The position numbers were made by a program, and so were the translations under genes. A stretch of 64,000 bases of DNA from Streptomyces kanamyceticus. Lineage in GTDB: Bacteria > Actinomycetota > Actinomycetes > Streptomycetales > Streptomycetaceae. Below the pieces are notes generated by a model. The model had not been told where the DNA came from, ran no database searches, and saw nothing but the letters and a program-made list of their open reading frames with translations. How positions within the stretch are numbered: the stretch's first letter is position 1; every line of letters starts with the position of its first letter. Positions 35,672 through 44,382 of this stretch are shown here, piece by piece. The stretch spans positions 6,448,001-6,512,000 of the forward strand of contig NZ_CP023699.1 in the NCBI RefSeq assembly GCF_008704495.1, given 5' to 3'.

Positions 35672-36504
35672 CCGCACCGGTCCCGCTGTCCCGGCTGAGC
35701 GTCAACCAGGAGACCGTCAGGCAGCTCTCGCTCCCCGACCTCGCCGCGGGCTGCGTCAAGGAGGGCATCACCGCCGTCGGCCTGTGGCGCTCCCCGGTCC
35801 AGGAGTACGGCGTCGAGCGCACCGCACGGCTCCTGCGCGAGAGTGGCCTCGCCGTCACGAGTCTGTGCCGCGGCGGGTTCTTCACCGACCCCGAACCTGC
35901 CGCACGCGCGCGTGCCCTCGACGACAACCGCGCGGCGATCGACGAGGCGGTCACGCTCGGCACCGACACGCTGGTCCTGGTCTCCGGCGGCCTGCCGCCC
36001 GGCAGCAGGGACCTGGTGGGGGCCAGGGAGCACATCGCGGACGCCCTGGCCGAGCTCGGCCCCTACGCGCGCGAGCGGGGCGTACGGCTCGCCATCGAAC
36101 CGCTGCACCCGATGTTCGCCGCGGACCGCTGTGTGGTCTCCACCCTGAGTCAGGCCCTCGACCTCGCCGAGCGCTTCCCCGCGGAGCAGGTGGGCGTCGT
36201 CGTGGACACCTACCACCTCTGGTGGGACGACCAGGCGCCCGCGCAGATCGCACGGGCGGGCCGCGGCGGCCGGATCCACGCCTTCCAACTGGCCGACTGG
36301 ATCACGCCGTTGCCCGCGGGCGTGCTGCTCGGCCGGGGACAGCTGGGCGACGGCAGCGTCGACTTCAAGGCGTTCCGCGCCCTGGTCGACGCCGCGGGGT
36401 ACGCGGGGCGGATCGAGGTCGAGATCTTCAACGAGGAGCTGTGGGCGCGCGACGGCGGCGAGGTCCTGCGGGAGACGGCGGAACGCTTCCGCACGCACGT
36501 GTGA
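35668..36504 (+). CDS. Sugar phosphate isomerase/epimerase of the DUF993 operon
   Basis: 278 residues, AP endonuclease 2-type barrel. Metal ligands are expected in LAIEPLHPMF (Glu), VVVDTYHLWWDD (Asp/His) and GRIEVEIFNEELW (Glu). Coupled to the DUF993 gene by ATGA. Third and last gene of the LacI-regulated operon; the 3' end meets the convergent DUF937 gene after 24 bp that include GCCGTACGGC. Confidence 0.85.
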   Translation: MTAPVPLSRLSVNQETVRQLSLPDLAAGCVKEGITAVGLWRSPVQEYGVERTARLLRESGLAVTSLCRGGFFTDPEPAARARALDDNRAAIDEAVTLGTDTLVLVSGGLPPGSRDLVGAREHIADALAELGPYARERGVRLAIEPLHPMFAADRCVVSTLSQALDLAERFPAEQVGVVVDTYHLWWDDQAPAQIARAGRGGRIHAFQLADWITPLPAGVLLGRGQLGDGSVDFKAFRALVDAAGYAGRIEVEIFNEELWARDGGEVLRETAERFRTHV

Positions 36505-36528
36505 GGCGTCGAGCGTCCGGCCGTACGG

Positions 36529-37068
36529 CTACTTCTTGCCGCCCAGGATCTGACCGAGCAGGTCACCGAGGCCACCGGAGGATGCCGACGCCTTCGGGGC
36601 CGCGCCGTCGGCCTTCGTGCTCGCCGCCCGCTTGGTGAGCACGGCGAGCACCACGGGGATGAGCATCTCGATGACGCGGGAGACCGTCGGCGCGGGGATG
36701 CCGGTCTTCTTGGAGACCGCGTTGGCGACCGGTTTGCTCATCCTGGCGAGGACGCCGGACATCATCCCGCCGGCGGCGAGCCCGCCCAACCCGCCGAAGG
36801 CGGCCACTCCTTGGAGGGGCTGCTCGCCGGAGGCGGGGGGCTGCTCGGCGGACTCGACCTCGGCGAACGCCTGGCGCACCTCGTCGGCCTCCGCGGGGTC
36901 CGCCGCGGCCGCCTTGTCCTGGAGGTCTCCGGAGAGCGCGGACACCGTGGTGCCCACGACGTCCTGGGCCCCTGCCGCGTCCGTGCCGAGCAGGCCCGCG
37001 ATCTCCTGGAGCTTGTCGTCGCCGAGCTCGTTCAGCACGTCCTGCTCGAAGGACTGGGAATCGCTCAT
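36529..37068 (-). CDS. DUF937 domain protein
   Basis: 179 residues. DUF937 features: an acidic N-terminus (SFEQDVLNELGDDKLQEIAGLLG), a Gly/Ala-rich centre (FGGLGGLAAGGMMSGVLARM) and ANAVSKKTGIPAPTVSRVIEMLIPVVLAVLTKRA, ending in GGLGDLLGQILGGKK. Family members resemble YidB-like bacterial proteins; function unknown. Soluble or membrane-associated cannot be decided. Single gene. Confidence 0.8.
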   Translation of the reverse strand: MSDSQSFEQDVLNELGDDKLQEIAGLLGTDAAGAQDVVGTTVSALSGDLQDKAAAADPAEADEVRQAFAEVESAEQPPASGEQPLQGVAAFGGLGGLAAGGMMSGVLARMSKPVANAVSKKTGIPAPTVSRVIEMLIPVVLAVLTKRAASTKADGAAPKASASSGGLGDLLGQILGGKK

Positions 37069-37377
37069 GCGCCAAACGCTACTTCTGCCCCGCTTCGTCA
37101 GCATCTGGAAACCGTCCCGAAAACTCTTCGACGACTCCGTGCAACCCTTCGGCCACCACGCGTGTCGTACTTGGCGTCAGGCCTTCTGAGGGGGGAACCA
37201 GGATCTGGGGGGATCCGGGGGATCCGGGGGGATCGCGAGGTTCTGACAGGGGAGGGAAACCCGAAGGGGCCCGGTCTTTGGACCGGGCCCCTTCAAAGTT
37301 CGGGCCCCTTGTCCGGGCCCTTCAAAAGTTATCCACAGGCTTCCCGCGCTGTCGGTGCCGGGCGGTAGCGTCGGATC
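37069..37377. other. Divergent region with phased GGATC repeats, a strong hairpin and a DnaA-box match
   Basis: No gene seen in 309 bp. Four GGATC motifs start at 37201, 37211, 37220 and 37230 (spacings 10, 9, 10). A perfect 14-bp stem with 4-nt loop lies at 37263-37276/37281-37294, followed by related GGGCCC half-sites. TTATCCACA at 37329-37337 equals the consensus DnaA box, 40 bp before the recD2 start. Confidence 0.7.
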
Positions 37378-39639
37378 ATGTCGAGTCAGGCACCGGCGAT
37401 GTCGGTGCTCGAGGGGGTCCTCGAGCGCATCACGTACGCCAATGAAGAGACCGGGTACACGGTCGCGCGCGTCGACACCGGACGCGGCGCGAGCGATCTG
37501 CTCACGGTCGTCGGCGCGCTGCTCGGCGCCCAGGCCGGGGAGTCGCTGCGGATGCAGGGCCGCTGGGGCTCCCACCCGCAGTACGGCAAGCAGTTCACGG
37601 TGGAGAACTACACGACGGTGCTGCCCGCCACCATCCAGGGCATCCGCCGCTATCTCGGCTCCGGCCTCATCAAGGGCATCGGCCCGGTGATGGCCGACCG
37701 GATCACCACGCACTTCGGCGTGGACACCCTCGACATCATCGAGACCGAGCCCAAGCGCCTGGTGGAAGTGCCGGGGCTGGGCCCCAAGCGGACGAAGATG
37801 ATCGCCGCCGCCTGGGAGGAGCAGAAGGCCATCAAGGAGGTCATGGTCTTCCTCCAGGGAGTCGGCGTCTCCACCTCCATCGCTGTACGCATCTACAAGA
37901 AGTACGGGGACGCGTCGATCTCCGTCGTGAAGAACGAGCCCTATCGCCTCGCCGCCGACGTCTGGGGCATCGGCTTCCTCACCGCCGACCGCATCGCCCA
38001 GTCGGTCGGCATCCCGCACGACAGCCCGGAGCGCGTCAAGGCCGGTCTGCAGTACGCCCTTTCGCAATCCACCGACCAGGGCAACTGCTTCCTGCCCGAG
38101 GAGCGCCTGATCGCCGACGCCGTCAAGCTCCTCCAGGTCGACACGGGCCTGGTCATCGACTGCCTCGCCGAACTGGCGGGCGAGGAGGAGGGGGTCGTCA
38201 AGGAGAGGGTGCCGGGCCCGGACGGCGGAGAGGACGTCACCGCCGTCTATCTGGTGCCCTTCCACCGCGCCGAAATCTCCCTGGCCGCCCAGCTGTCGCG
38301 CCTCCTGAGGACCGACGAGGACCGCATGCCCGGCTTCCGCGACGTGGCCTGGGACAAGGCCCTCGGCTGGCTCGCCAAGCGCACGGGAGCCGAGCTCGCG
38401 CCCGAGCAGGAGGAGGCGGTCAAGCTCGCGCTGACCCGGAAGGTCGCCGTCCTGACCGGCGGCCCCGGCTGCGGCAAGTCCTTCACGGTCCGCTCCGTCG
38501 TCGAGCTGGCCCGCGCCAAGAAGGCCAAGGTCGTCCTCGCCGCCCCCACCGGTCGGGCGGCCAAGCGCCTCGCCGAGCTGACGGGCGCCGAGGCGTCCAC
38601 CGTCCACCGCCTGCTCGAACTGAGGCCGGGCGGCGACGCGGCGTACGACAAGGAGCGGCCGCTCGACGCCGACCTGGTGGTGGTCGACGAGGCCTCGATG
38701 CTGGACCTGCTCCTCGCCAACAAACTGGTCAAGGCCGTCCCGCCGGGCGCCCACCTGCTCTTCGTCGGCGATGTGGACCAACTGCCCAGCGTCGGCGCGG
38801 GCGAGGTCCTGCGGGACATGCTCGCCGACGGCAGCCCCGTCCCCGCCGTCCGCCTCACCCGCATCTTCCGGCAGGCCCAGGAGTCGGGCGTGGTCACCAA
38901 CGCCCACCGCATCAACTCCGGTGTCCCGCCGCTCACCCAGGGCATGAAGGACTTCTTCCTCTTCGTCGAGGAGGAGACCGAGGACGCGGGCCGCGTCACG
39001 GTGGACGTCGCCGCGCACCGCATCCCCAAGAAGTTCGGCCTCGACCCGCGCCGCGACGTCCAGGTCCTCGCCCCCATGCACCGCGGCCCCGCGGGCGCGG
39101 GGAACCTCAACGGCCTCCTCCAGCAGGCCATCACGCCCGCCAGGCCCGACCTGCCCGAGAAGCGCTTCGGCGGCCGCGTCTTCCGCGTCGGCGACAAGGT
39201 CACCCAGATCCGCAACAACTACGAGAAGGGGCAGAACGGCGTCTTCAACGGCACCGTGGGAGTGGTCACCTCGCTCAGCACGGACGACCAGCGGCTGACC
39301 GTCCTGACCGACGAGGACGAGGAAATCCCGTACGACTTCGACGAACTGGACGAGCTCTCCCATGCGTACGCGGTGACGATCCACCGCTCGCAGGGCAGCG
39401 AGTACCCGGCCGTGGTGATACCCGTCACCACGGGCGCGTGGATGATGCTGCAGCGCAATCTGCTCTACACCGCGGTGACACGCGCCAAGAGGCTGGTGGT
39501 CCTTGTCGGTTCACGCAAGGCTCTGGGCCAGGCGGTACGCACGGTCTCCGCGGGCAAGCGCTGTACGGCCCTGGATTTCAGGCTCTCGGGGCGCCGCGGG
39601 GAGGGCCCTGGACGTTTTGATCGATCAAACGAGTCGTAA
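37378..39639 (+). CDS. recD2: RecD2-type SF1B ATP-dependent DNA helicase
   Basis: 753 residues, the length of RecD2 (not the RecD subunit of RecBCD). An N-terminal OB/helix-hairpin-helix region (VEVPGLGPKRTKMI near 145) precedes the helicase core. Walker A GGPGCGKSFT is near residue 361, with VVVDEASMLD (motif II), FVGDVDQLPSVGAG (III), and SH3-like C-terminal LSHAYAVTIHRSQGSEYPAVV (motif V) and NLLYTAVTRAK (VI). It unwinds DNA 5'-3' in repair. ATG at 37378; a later in-frame ATG (M8) is possible. Confidence 0.92.
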   Translation: MSSQAPAMSVLEGVLERITYANEETGYTVARVDTGRGASDLLTVVGALLGAQAGESLRMQGRWGSHPQYGKQFTVENYTTVLPATIQGIRRYLGSGLIKGIGPVMADRITTHFGVDTLDIIETEPKRLVEVPGLGPKRTKMIAAAWEEQKAIKEVMVFLQGVGVSTSIAVRIYKKYGDASISVVKNEPYRLAADVWGIGFLTADRIAQSVGIPHDSPERVKAGLQYALSQSTDQGNCFLPEERLIADAVKLLQVDTGLVIDCLAELAGEEEGVVKERVPGPDGGEDVTAVYLVPFHRAEISLAAQLSRLLRTDEDRMPGFRDVAWDKALGWLAKRTGAELAPEQEEAVKLALTRKVAVLTGGPGCGKSFTVRSVVELARAKKAKVVLAAPTGRAAKRLAELTGAEASTVHRLLELRPGGDAAYDKERPLDADLVVVDEASMLDLLLANKLVKAVPPGAHLLFVGDVDQLPSVGAGEVLRDMLADGSPVPAVRLTRIFRQAQESGVVTNAHRINSGVPPLTQGMKDFFLFVEEETEDAGRVTVDVAAHRIPKKFGLDPRRDVQVLAPMHRGPAGAGNLNGLLQQAITPARPDLPEKRFGGRVFRVGDKVTQIRNNYEKGQNGVFNGTVGVVTSLSTDDQRLTVLTDEDEEIPYDFDELDELSHAYAVTIHRSQGSEYPAVVIPVTTGAWMMLQRNLLYTAVTRAKRLVVLVGSRKALGQAVRTVSAGKRCTALDFRLSGRRGEGPGRFDRSNES
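39616..39629. promoter_or_regulatory. 14-bp perfect palindrome TTTGATCGATCAAA upstream of citrate synthase
   Basis: Lies in the last codons of recD2, about 190 bp before the citrate synthase start. A/T-rich dyads of this kind are uncommon in this DNA and look like a regulator site; the regulator is unknown. Confidence 0.5.
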
Positions 39640-39817
39640 AGGTCACAGAGCACTTCCGGAACCGGGGCGAAGGGGGCAGGATGAGCAGGTTGGCGGCACT
39701 GAGTGCCGCCATTAGGCCCAATGGTCGACCCCGAGTGCACTCTCCAGGGCCAAATGGGGGATGGTAGAGACAGTCAGGGCACCTCGAAGAAGAGGCACAA
39801 CGTCGGTGAGGGATGAC

Positions 39818-41116
39818 GTGAGCGAGAACGCTAACAACGGTGTAGTACTGCGGTACGGCGACGGCGAGTACACCTACCCGGTGATCGAGTCGACCGTGGG
39901 CGACAAGGGCTTCGACATCGGGAAGCTCCGCGCCCAGACCGGTCTGGTGACCCTGGACAGCGGCTACGGAAACACCGCCGCCTATAAATCCGCCATCACC
40001 TATCTCGACGGTGAACAGGGCATCCTCCGGTACCGCGGCTACCCGATCGAGCAGCTGGCCGAGCGCTCCACCTTCACCGAGGTGGCGTACCTCCTGATCA
40101 ACGGCGAACTGCCGAAGGTCGACGAGCTGGCCACCTTCAAGAACGAGATCACGCAGCACACCCTGCTGCACGAGGACGTCAAGCGGTTCTACGACGGCTT
40201 CCCGCGTGACGCCCACCCGATGGCGATGCTGTCGTCCGTGGTCAGCGCGCTGTCGACGTTCTACCAGGACAGCCACAACCCCTTCGACGAGAAGCAGCGT
40301 CACCTCTCGACGATCCGCCTTCTCGCCAAGCTTCCGACGATCGCGGCCTACGCGTACAAGAAGTCGCAGGGCCACCCGGTCGTCTACCCGCGCAACGACC
40401 TCGGCTACGTCGAGAACTTCCTGCGCATGACCTTCTCGGTGCCCGCCGCCGAGTACGAGCTGGACCCGGTCGTGGTCAACGCGCTCGACAAGCTCCTGAT
40501 CCTGCACGCGGACCACGAGCAGAACTGTTCGACCTCCACCGTGCGTCTGGTCGGCTCCTCGCAGGCGAACATGTTCGCCTCGATCTCGGCCGGCATCTCG
40601 GCCCTGTGGGGTCCGCTGCACGGTGGCGCCAACCAGTCGGTCCTGGAGATGCTCGAGGGCATCCAGGCCTCCGGCGGCGACGTCGACACCTTCATCCGCA
40701 AGGTGAAGAACAAGGAAGACGGCGTGAAGCTCATGGGCTTCGGGCACCGCGTCTACAAGAACTTCGACCCCCGGGCGAAGATCATCAAGGCGGCGGCGCA
40801 CGACGTCCTCTCGGCCCTCGGCAAGTCCGACGAGCTGCTCGACATCGCGCTGAAGCTGGAAGAGCACGCGCTGGCCGACGACTACTTCGTCGAGCGCAAG
40901 CTGTACCCGAACGTCGACTTCTACACGGGTCTCATCTACCGCGCGATGGGCTTCCCGACCGAGATGTTCACGGTCCTCTTCGCCCTCGGCCGGCTGCCGG
41001 GCTGGATCGCCCAGTGGCACGAGATGATCAAGGAGCCGGGTTCGCGCATCGGCCGTCCGCGGCAGATTTACACCGGTGAGGTTCTTCGGGACTTCGTCCC
41101 GGTCGAGGGTCGCTGA
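39818..41116 (+). CDS. citA: Citrate synthase (type II)
   Basis: Condenses oxaloacetate and acetyl-CoA to citrate. 432 residues. Catalytic residues are in GPLHGGANQ (His), GFGHRVYKNFDPRAK (His/Arg) and YPNVDFYTG (Asp). An NADH-sensing type II start (VVLRYGDGEYTYPVIESTVGDKGFD) is present. GTG at 39818 is chosen for GTGAGGGA just upstream; GTG at 39806 would add four residues. Followed by dispersed repeat D and a terminator. Confidence 0.93.
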   Translation: MSENANNGVVLRYGDGEYTYPVIESTVGDKGFDIGKLRAQTGLVTLDSGYGNTAAYKSAITYLDGEQGILRYRGYPIEQLAERSTFTEVAYLLINGELPKVDELATFKNEITQHTLLHEDVKRFYDGFPRDAHPMAMLSSVVSALSTFYQDSHNPFDEKQRHLSTIRLLAKLPTIAAYAYKKSQGHPVVYPRNDLGYVENFLRMTFSVPAAEYELDPVVVNALDKLLILHADHEQNCSTSTVRLVGSSQANMFASISAGISALWGPLHGGANQSVLEMLEGIQASGGDVDTFIRKVKNKEDGVKLMGFGHRVYKNFDPRAKIIKAAAHDVLSALGKSDELLDIALKLEEHALADDYFVERKLYPNVDFYTGLIYRAMGFPTEMFTVLFALGRLPGWIAQWHEMIKEPGSRIGRPRQIYTGEVLRDFVPVEGR

Positions 41117-41139
41117 CCTTCTCGGGCATCTGCGGGCCC

Positions 41140-41181
41140 GCTGTGGCTGGCCGCGCAGTTCCCCGCGCCCTTTACGGGGCG
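41140..41181. repeat. Dispersed intergenic repeat, copy D
   Basis: GCTGTGGCTGGCCGCGCAG followed by TTCCCCGCGCCCTTTACGGG, 23 bp after the citrate synthase stop. Confidence 0.85.
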
Positions 41182-41208
41182 CCCCTCGTCCTCGGCACGT
41201 AAAGCGGA

Positions 41209-41263
41209 AAGCGCCCCGCCATCGATCCCCCCACGGGTCGACGGTCGGGGCGCTTCCCTTTTT
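41209..41263 (+). terminator. Intrinsic terminator of citrate synthase
   Basis: Stem AAGCGCCCCG (41209-41218) with CGGGGCGCTT (41246-41255), a 27-nt loop that can fold further, then CCCTTTTT. Confidence 0.75.
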
Positions 41264-41602
41264 CCCGGTGCGGATTCCCCCCACGGGATCCGGCCGGGCG
41301 TCTGTGGTCGTGCCCTGCGGTCTGCCGGGACGCGTACGTACGGGAGGGCCGCTCAAAGCTCCCCGGTGCACGTGCCCCGGCAACGCAATTCAAGGAACAT
41401 CCCCCAAGATGTCCCCAAATGCCAGAAGACGTCCCCCAAGACATCTTCCTGCATCGCCCCATTAGACTCGCGACCCCCCTCAATGGTTACGTTCGGATCA
41501 CTGTGATCTGCGTCTCTTGCATATGTCCTGTACATGCGCAAGAGCCCCGATATGGGGATCGGGGCTCTCTCGTGAGGATGTTGAAACGGCCCTGTGAAGG
41601 GC
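41264..41602. other. A/T-richer intergenic region packed with short palindromes, no convincing gene
   Basis: 339 bp between citrate synthase and copA ends. Contains AAGATGTC (41406-41413) and its inverse GACATCTT (41440-41447) with flanking CCCCCAAGA repeats, the perfect dyad GATCACTGTGATC (41496-41508), an ATGT/ACAT dyad near 41525-41536, and a terminator hairpin (41541-41568). Short frames on both strands (63 codons + and 62 codons -) have no ribosome site. Confidence 0.55.
41541..41568 (-). terminator. Hairpin downstream of copA
   Basis: AGAGCCCCGAT (41541-41551) pairs perfectly with ATCGGGGCTCT (41558-41568), 35 bp past the copA stop. No T-run on the minus strand, so efficiency is uncertain. 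Confidence 0.6.
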
Positions 41603-43861
41603 TTATGTGAAGGTCCTCAGACGCAGACTGTTCGTCACCACGAAGACGGAGGAGAACGCCATCGCGGCGCCCGCGATCATCGGGTTCAGGAGCCCGGCCG
41701 CGGCGAGCGGCAGCGCGGCGACGTTGTAGCCGAAGGCCCAGAAGAGGTTGCCCTTGATGGTGGCGAGCGTCTTGCGGGAGAGCCTGATGGCGTCGGCGGC
41801 CACCCGCAAGTCCCCGCGCACGAGTGTCAGGTCGCCCGCCTCGATCGCGGCGTCCGTGCCCGTGCCCATCGCCAGGCCCAGATCGGCGGTGGCGAGCGCG
41901 GCCGCGTCGTTCACGCCGTCCCCGACCATCGCCACGACCCGGCCCTCGCCCTGAAGGCGCCGCACGACCTCGACCTTGTCCTCGGGCAGCACCTCCGCGT
42001 ACACGGCGTCAGGACCGATCCCCACTTCCCGCGCCACGGCGTCGGCGACGGCCTTGTTGTCACCGGTCAGGAGTACCGGTGACAGGCCGAGCGCGCGCAG
42101 TTCGCGCACCGCGCGGGGGCTGCTCTCCTTCACGGTGTCCGCGACCGCCAGAACGCCGCGTGCGACGCCGTCCCAGGCGACGAGGACCGCCGTGCGCCCG
42201 GCGGCCTCGGCGGTGTCCCGCAGCGCGCCCACCTCGTCGAGGCCGGTGACGCCCGCGTCCGCGAGGAGCCGGGCGCGGCCGACGAGTACCTCGTGCCCCT
42301 CGACCGTGCCGCGCACCCCGAATCCGGCGACGTTCTCGAACCGCTCCGGCGCGGGCGGCGCGGCCCCCAGGTGCTCGGTGGCGCCCGCCGCGACGGCCCG
42401 GGCCACCGGGTGCTCGGAGGCGTGCTCCAGGGCGCCCGCGAGGCGCAGGAGCTGCTTCTCCTCCGTGTCTCCCGCGACGTACACATCGGTCAGTTCCATG
42501 TGCCCCGTCGTCACCGTCCCGGTCTTGTCCAGGACGACGGTGTCGACGCGGCGCGTGGACTCCAGGACCTCGGGGCCCTTGATGAGGATGCCGAGCTGCG
42601 CGCCGCGCCCGGTGCCGACCATCAGGGCGGTCGGCGTCGCCAGGCCGAGCGCGCAGGGGCAGGCGATGATCAGGACGGCGACGGCGGCGGTGAACGCGGC
42701 GGTGGCGTCGCCCGTGGCGCCGAGCCAGCCGCCCAGCGTGCCGGTCGCGATGAGCAGGACCACGGGCACGAAGACCCCGGCGATGCGGTCGGCGAGGCGC
42801 TGCACCTGGGCCTTGCCGGTCTGCGCGTCCTCGACGAGCCGCGCCATCCGCGCCAGCTGCGTGTCGGCGCCGACCCGGGTCGCCTCGACGACCAGGCGCC
42901 CCGAGGTGTTCACGGTCGCCCCGGTGACGGCACCGCCGACGCCCACGTCCACGGGCACGGACTCGCCGGTCAGCATCGATGCGTCGACGGCGGACGATCC
43001 CTCGACGACGGTTCCGTCGGTGGCGACGGTCTCTCCCGGGCGTACGACGAAGTGGTCGCCGACGGCGAGGCGGCCGACCGGAATCCGGGTCTCCGCCCCG
43101 TCCCGCAGCACGGCCACGTCCTTCGCGCCCAGTTCGAGCAGGGCGCGCAGCGCGGCGCCCGCCTTCCGCTTGGAGCGGGCCTCCAGCCAGCGGCCGAGGA
43201 GGATGAAGGTGACGACGCCCGCGGCGACCTCCAGGTAGACGGTCGATGCGCCGTCGCCCGGCGATGCCGTGAAGTCGAAGCCGTGCCGCATCCCCGGCAT
43301 CCCGGCGTCCCCGAAGAACAGCGCCCACAGCGACCAGCCGAAGGCGGCGAGCGTGCCGACGGAGACGAGCGTGTCCATGGTCGCCGCGCCGTGCCGCAGG
43401 TTGGTGAGGGCCGCGCGGTGGAAGGGGAGGCCGCCCCAGACGACGACGGGCGCGGCCAGGGTCAGCGAGAGCCACTGCCAGTTGTCGAACTGCAGGGCGG
43501 GGACCATCGCGAGCAGCACGACGGGCAGCGCGAGGGCCGCGGAGACGACCAGGCGCTGCCGGAGGGTGTCGGGCTCGGTGATGTCGGCGGTGGTCGGCGG
43601 CGGCGAGTCCCCGCCTCCGACCGGCTCCGGCGGGGCGGGCACGATCTCCTGGGCCGTGTAACCGAGCTTCTCGACCAGCGCGATCAGCTGGGCGACCTCG
43701 ACGCCGCCGCCCTCGTCGTACGAGACCTTCGCCTTCTCCGTGGCGAGATTGACCGAGGCGGCGCTCACGCCCTCCATGCGGTTCAACTTCTTCTCGATGC
43801 GCGAGGAGCAGGAGGCGCAGGTCATCCCGCCGACGGCGAGTTCGACTTCGACTTCGGTCAT
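41603..43861 (-). CDS. copA: Copper-exporting P1B-type ATPase
   Basis: 752 residues. An N-terminal heavy-metal-associated domain with GMTCASC (Cys16/19), eight membrane helices, the transmembrane metal site ACPCALG near residue 401, the phosphorylation site DKTGT near 444, the TGES loop (MLTGESVPV) and hinge GDGVNDA. The CPC motif and C-terminal metal residues are of Cu+ type. It pumps Cu+ out of the cytoplasm with metal delivered by CopZ, whose gene lies upstream. A 36-bp perfect palindrome separates the two genes. Confidence 0.94.
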   Translation of the reverse strand: MTEVEVELAVGGMTCASCSSRIEKKLNRMEGVSAASVNLATEKAKVSYDEGGGVEVAQLIALVEKLGYTAQEIVPAPPEPVGGGDSPPPTTADITEPDTLRQRLVVSAALALPVVLLAMVPALQFDNWQWLSLTLAAPVVVWGGLPFHRAALTNLRHGAATMDTLVSVGTLAAFGWSLWALFFGDAGMPGMRHGFDFTASPGDGASTVYLEVAAGVVTFILLGRWLEARSKRKAGAALRALLELGAKDVAVLRDGAETRIPVGRLAVGDHFVVRPGETVATDGTVVEGSSAVDASMLTGESVPVDVGVGGAVTGATVNTSGRLVVEATRVGADTQLARMARLVEDAQTGKAQVQRLADRIAGVFVPVVLLIATGTLGGWLGATGDATAAFTAAVAVLIIACPCALGLATPTALMVGTGRGAQLGILIKGPEVLESTRRVDTVVLDKTGTVTTGHMELTDVYVAGDTEEKQLLRLAGALEHASEHPVARAVAAGATEHLGAAPPAPERFENVAGFGVRGTVEGHEVLVGRARLLADAGVTGLDEVGALRDTAEAAGRTAVLVAWDGVARGVLAVADTVKESSPRAVRELRALGLSPVLLTGDNKAVADAVAREVGIGPDAVYAEVLPEDKVEVVRRLQGEGRVVAMVGDGVNDAAALATADLGLAMGTGTDAAIEAGDLTLVRGDLRVAADAIRLSRKTLATIKGNLFWAFGYNVAALPLAAAGLLNPMIAGAAMAFSSVFVVTNSLRLRTFT

Positions 43862-43900
43862 GACTCTTTCGTACTACGTCCGGGGTGGTGGGACGGCGGC

Positions 43901-43936
43901 GGGCCCTGTGGTGTCGGCGCCGACACCACAGGGCCC
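43901..43936. terminator. 36-bp perfect palindrome between copZ and copA
   Basis: Eighteen-base arms with no spacer, 43901-43918 and 43919-43936, starting GGGCCCTGTGG. In RNA it forms a very stable hairpin inside the copZ-copA message. No T-run follows, so attenuation or mRNA protection of the copZ part is more likely than clean termination. Confidence 0.7.
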
Positions 43937-43965
43937 GGGGTACCCGGCAGGCCGCGGGACAGGCG

Positions 43966-44286
43966 TCAGGACGCGACGCCGCTGAGCTCGTAACCGGCCT
44001 CGTCGACGGCGTCGCGGACCGCGGCCTCGTCGAGCGGGGCCGCGGAGACCACGGTGACCAGGCCGGTGGCGGCGACGGCCGTCACGGAGGTGACCCCGGT
44101 GAGCTCCGAGATCTCACTCGACACGGCGCCCTCGCAGTGGCCGCAGGTCATGCCCTTGACCTCGTACACGGTGGTGACGGCGCCCTGCGGCGCCTCGGCG
44201 GCGTCCGAGTGGCAGGAGCCGCTGGGGGAGCAGCAGGAGCCGGTCGTCTCGGACGCGGCCTGCGGGAGCTCGGTGTGGGCGCTCAT
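43966..44286 (-). CDS. copZ: Copper chaperone CopZ with Cys-rich N-terminal extension
   Basis: 106 residues. The heavy-metal-associated domain occupies about 37-104 (YEVKGMTCGHCEGAVSSEI, Cys47/50). Ahead of it is a 36-residue extension with TGSCCSPSGSCHSD, giving three more Cys and a His; plain CopZ proteins are about 68 residues. GGAGGAG stands seven bases before the ATG. It hands Cu+ to CopA and is first in the CsoR-operator-controlled operon. Confidence 0.9.
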   Translation of the reverse strand: MSAHTELPQAASETTGSCCSPSGSCHSDAAEAPQGAVTTVYEVKGMTCGHCEGAVSSEISELTGVTSVTAVAATGLVTVVSAAPLDEAAVRDAVDEAGYELSGVAS

Positions 44287-44382
44287 GTCGTTCTCCTCCG
44301 GGAGGCGGGTGGTCGTGTGCGACGTAACGTGCAGGTACAGGAGGGGACCCCGGGGTCCCGGGGACCTCCTGACACTCGTCAC

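Noticed and set aside
37329..37337. DnaA box as part of a replication origin
   Set aside because: A single box without clustered copies, dnaA/dnaN genes or an A/T-rich unwinding region; at most a regulatory site.
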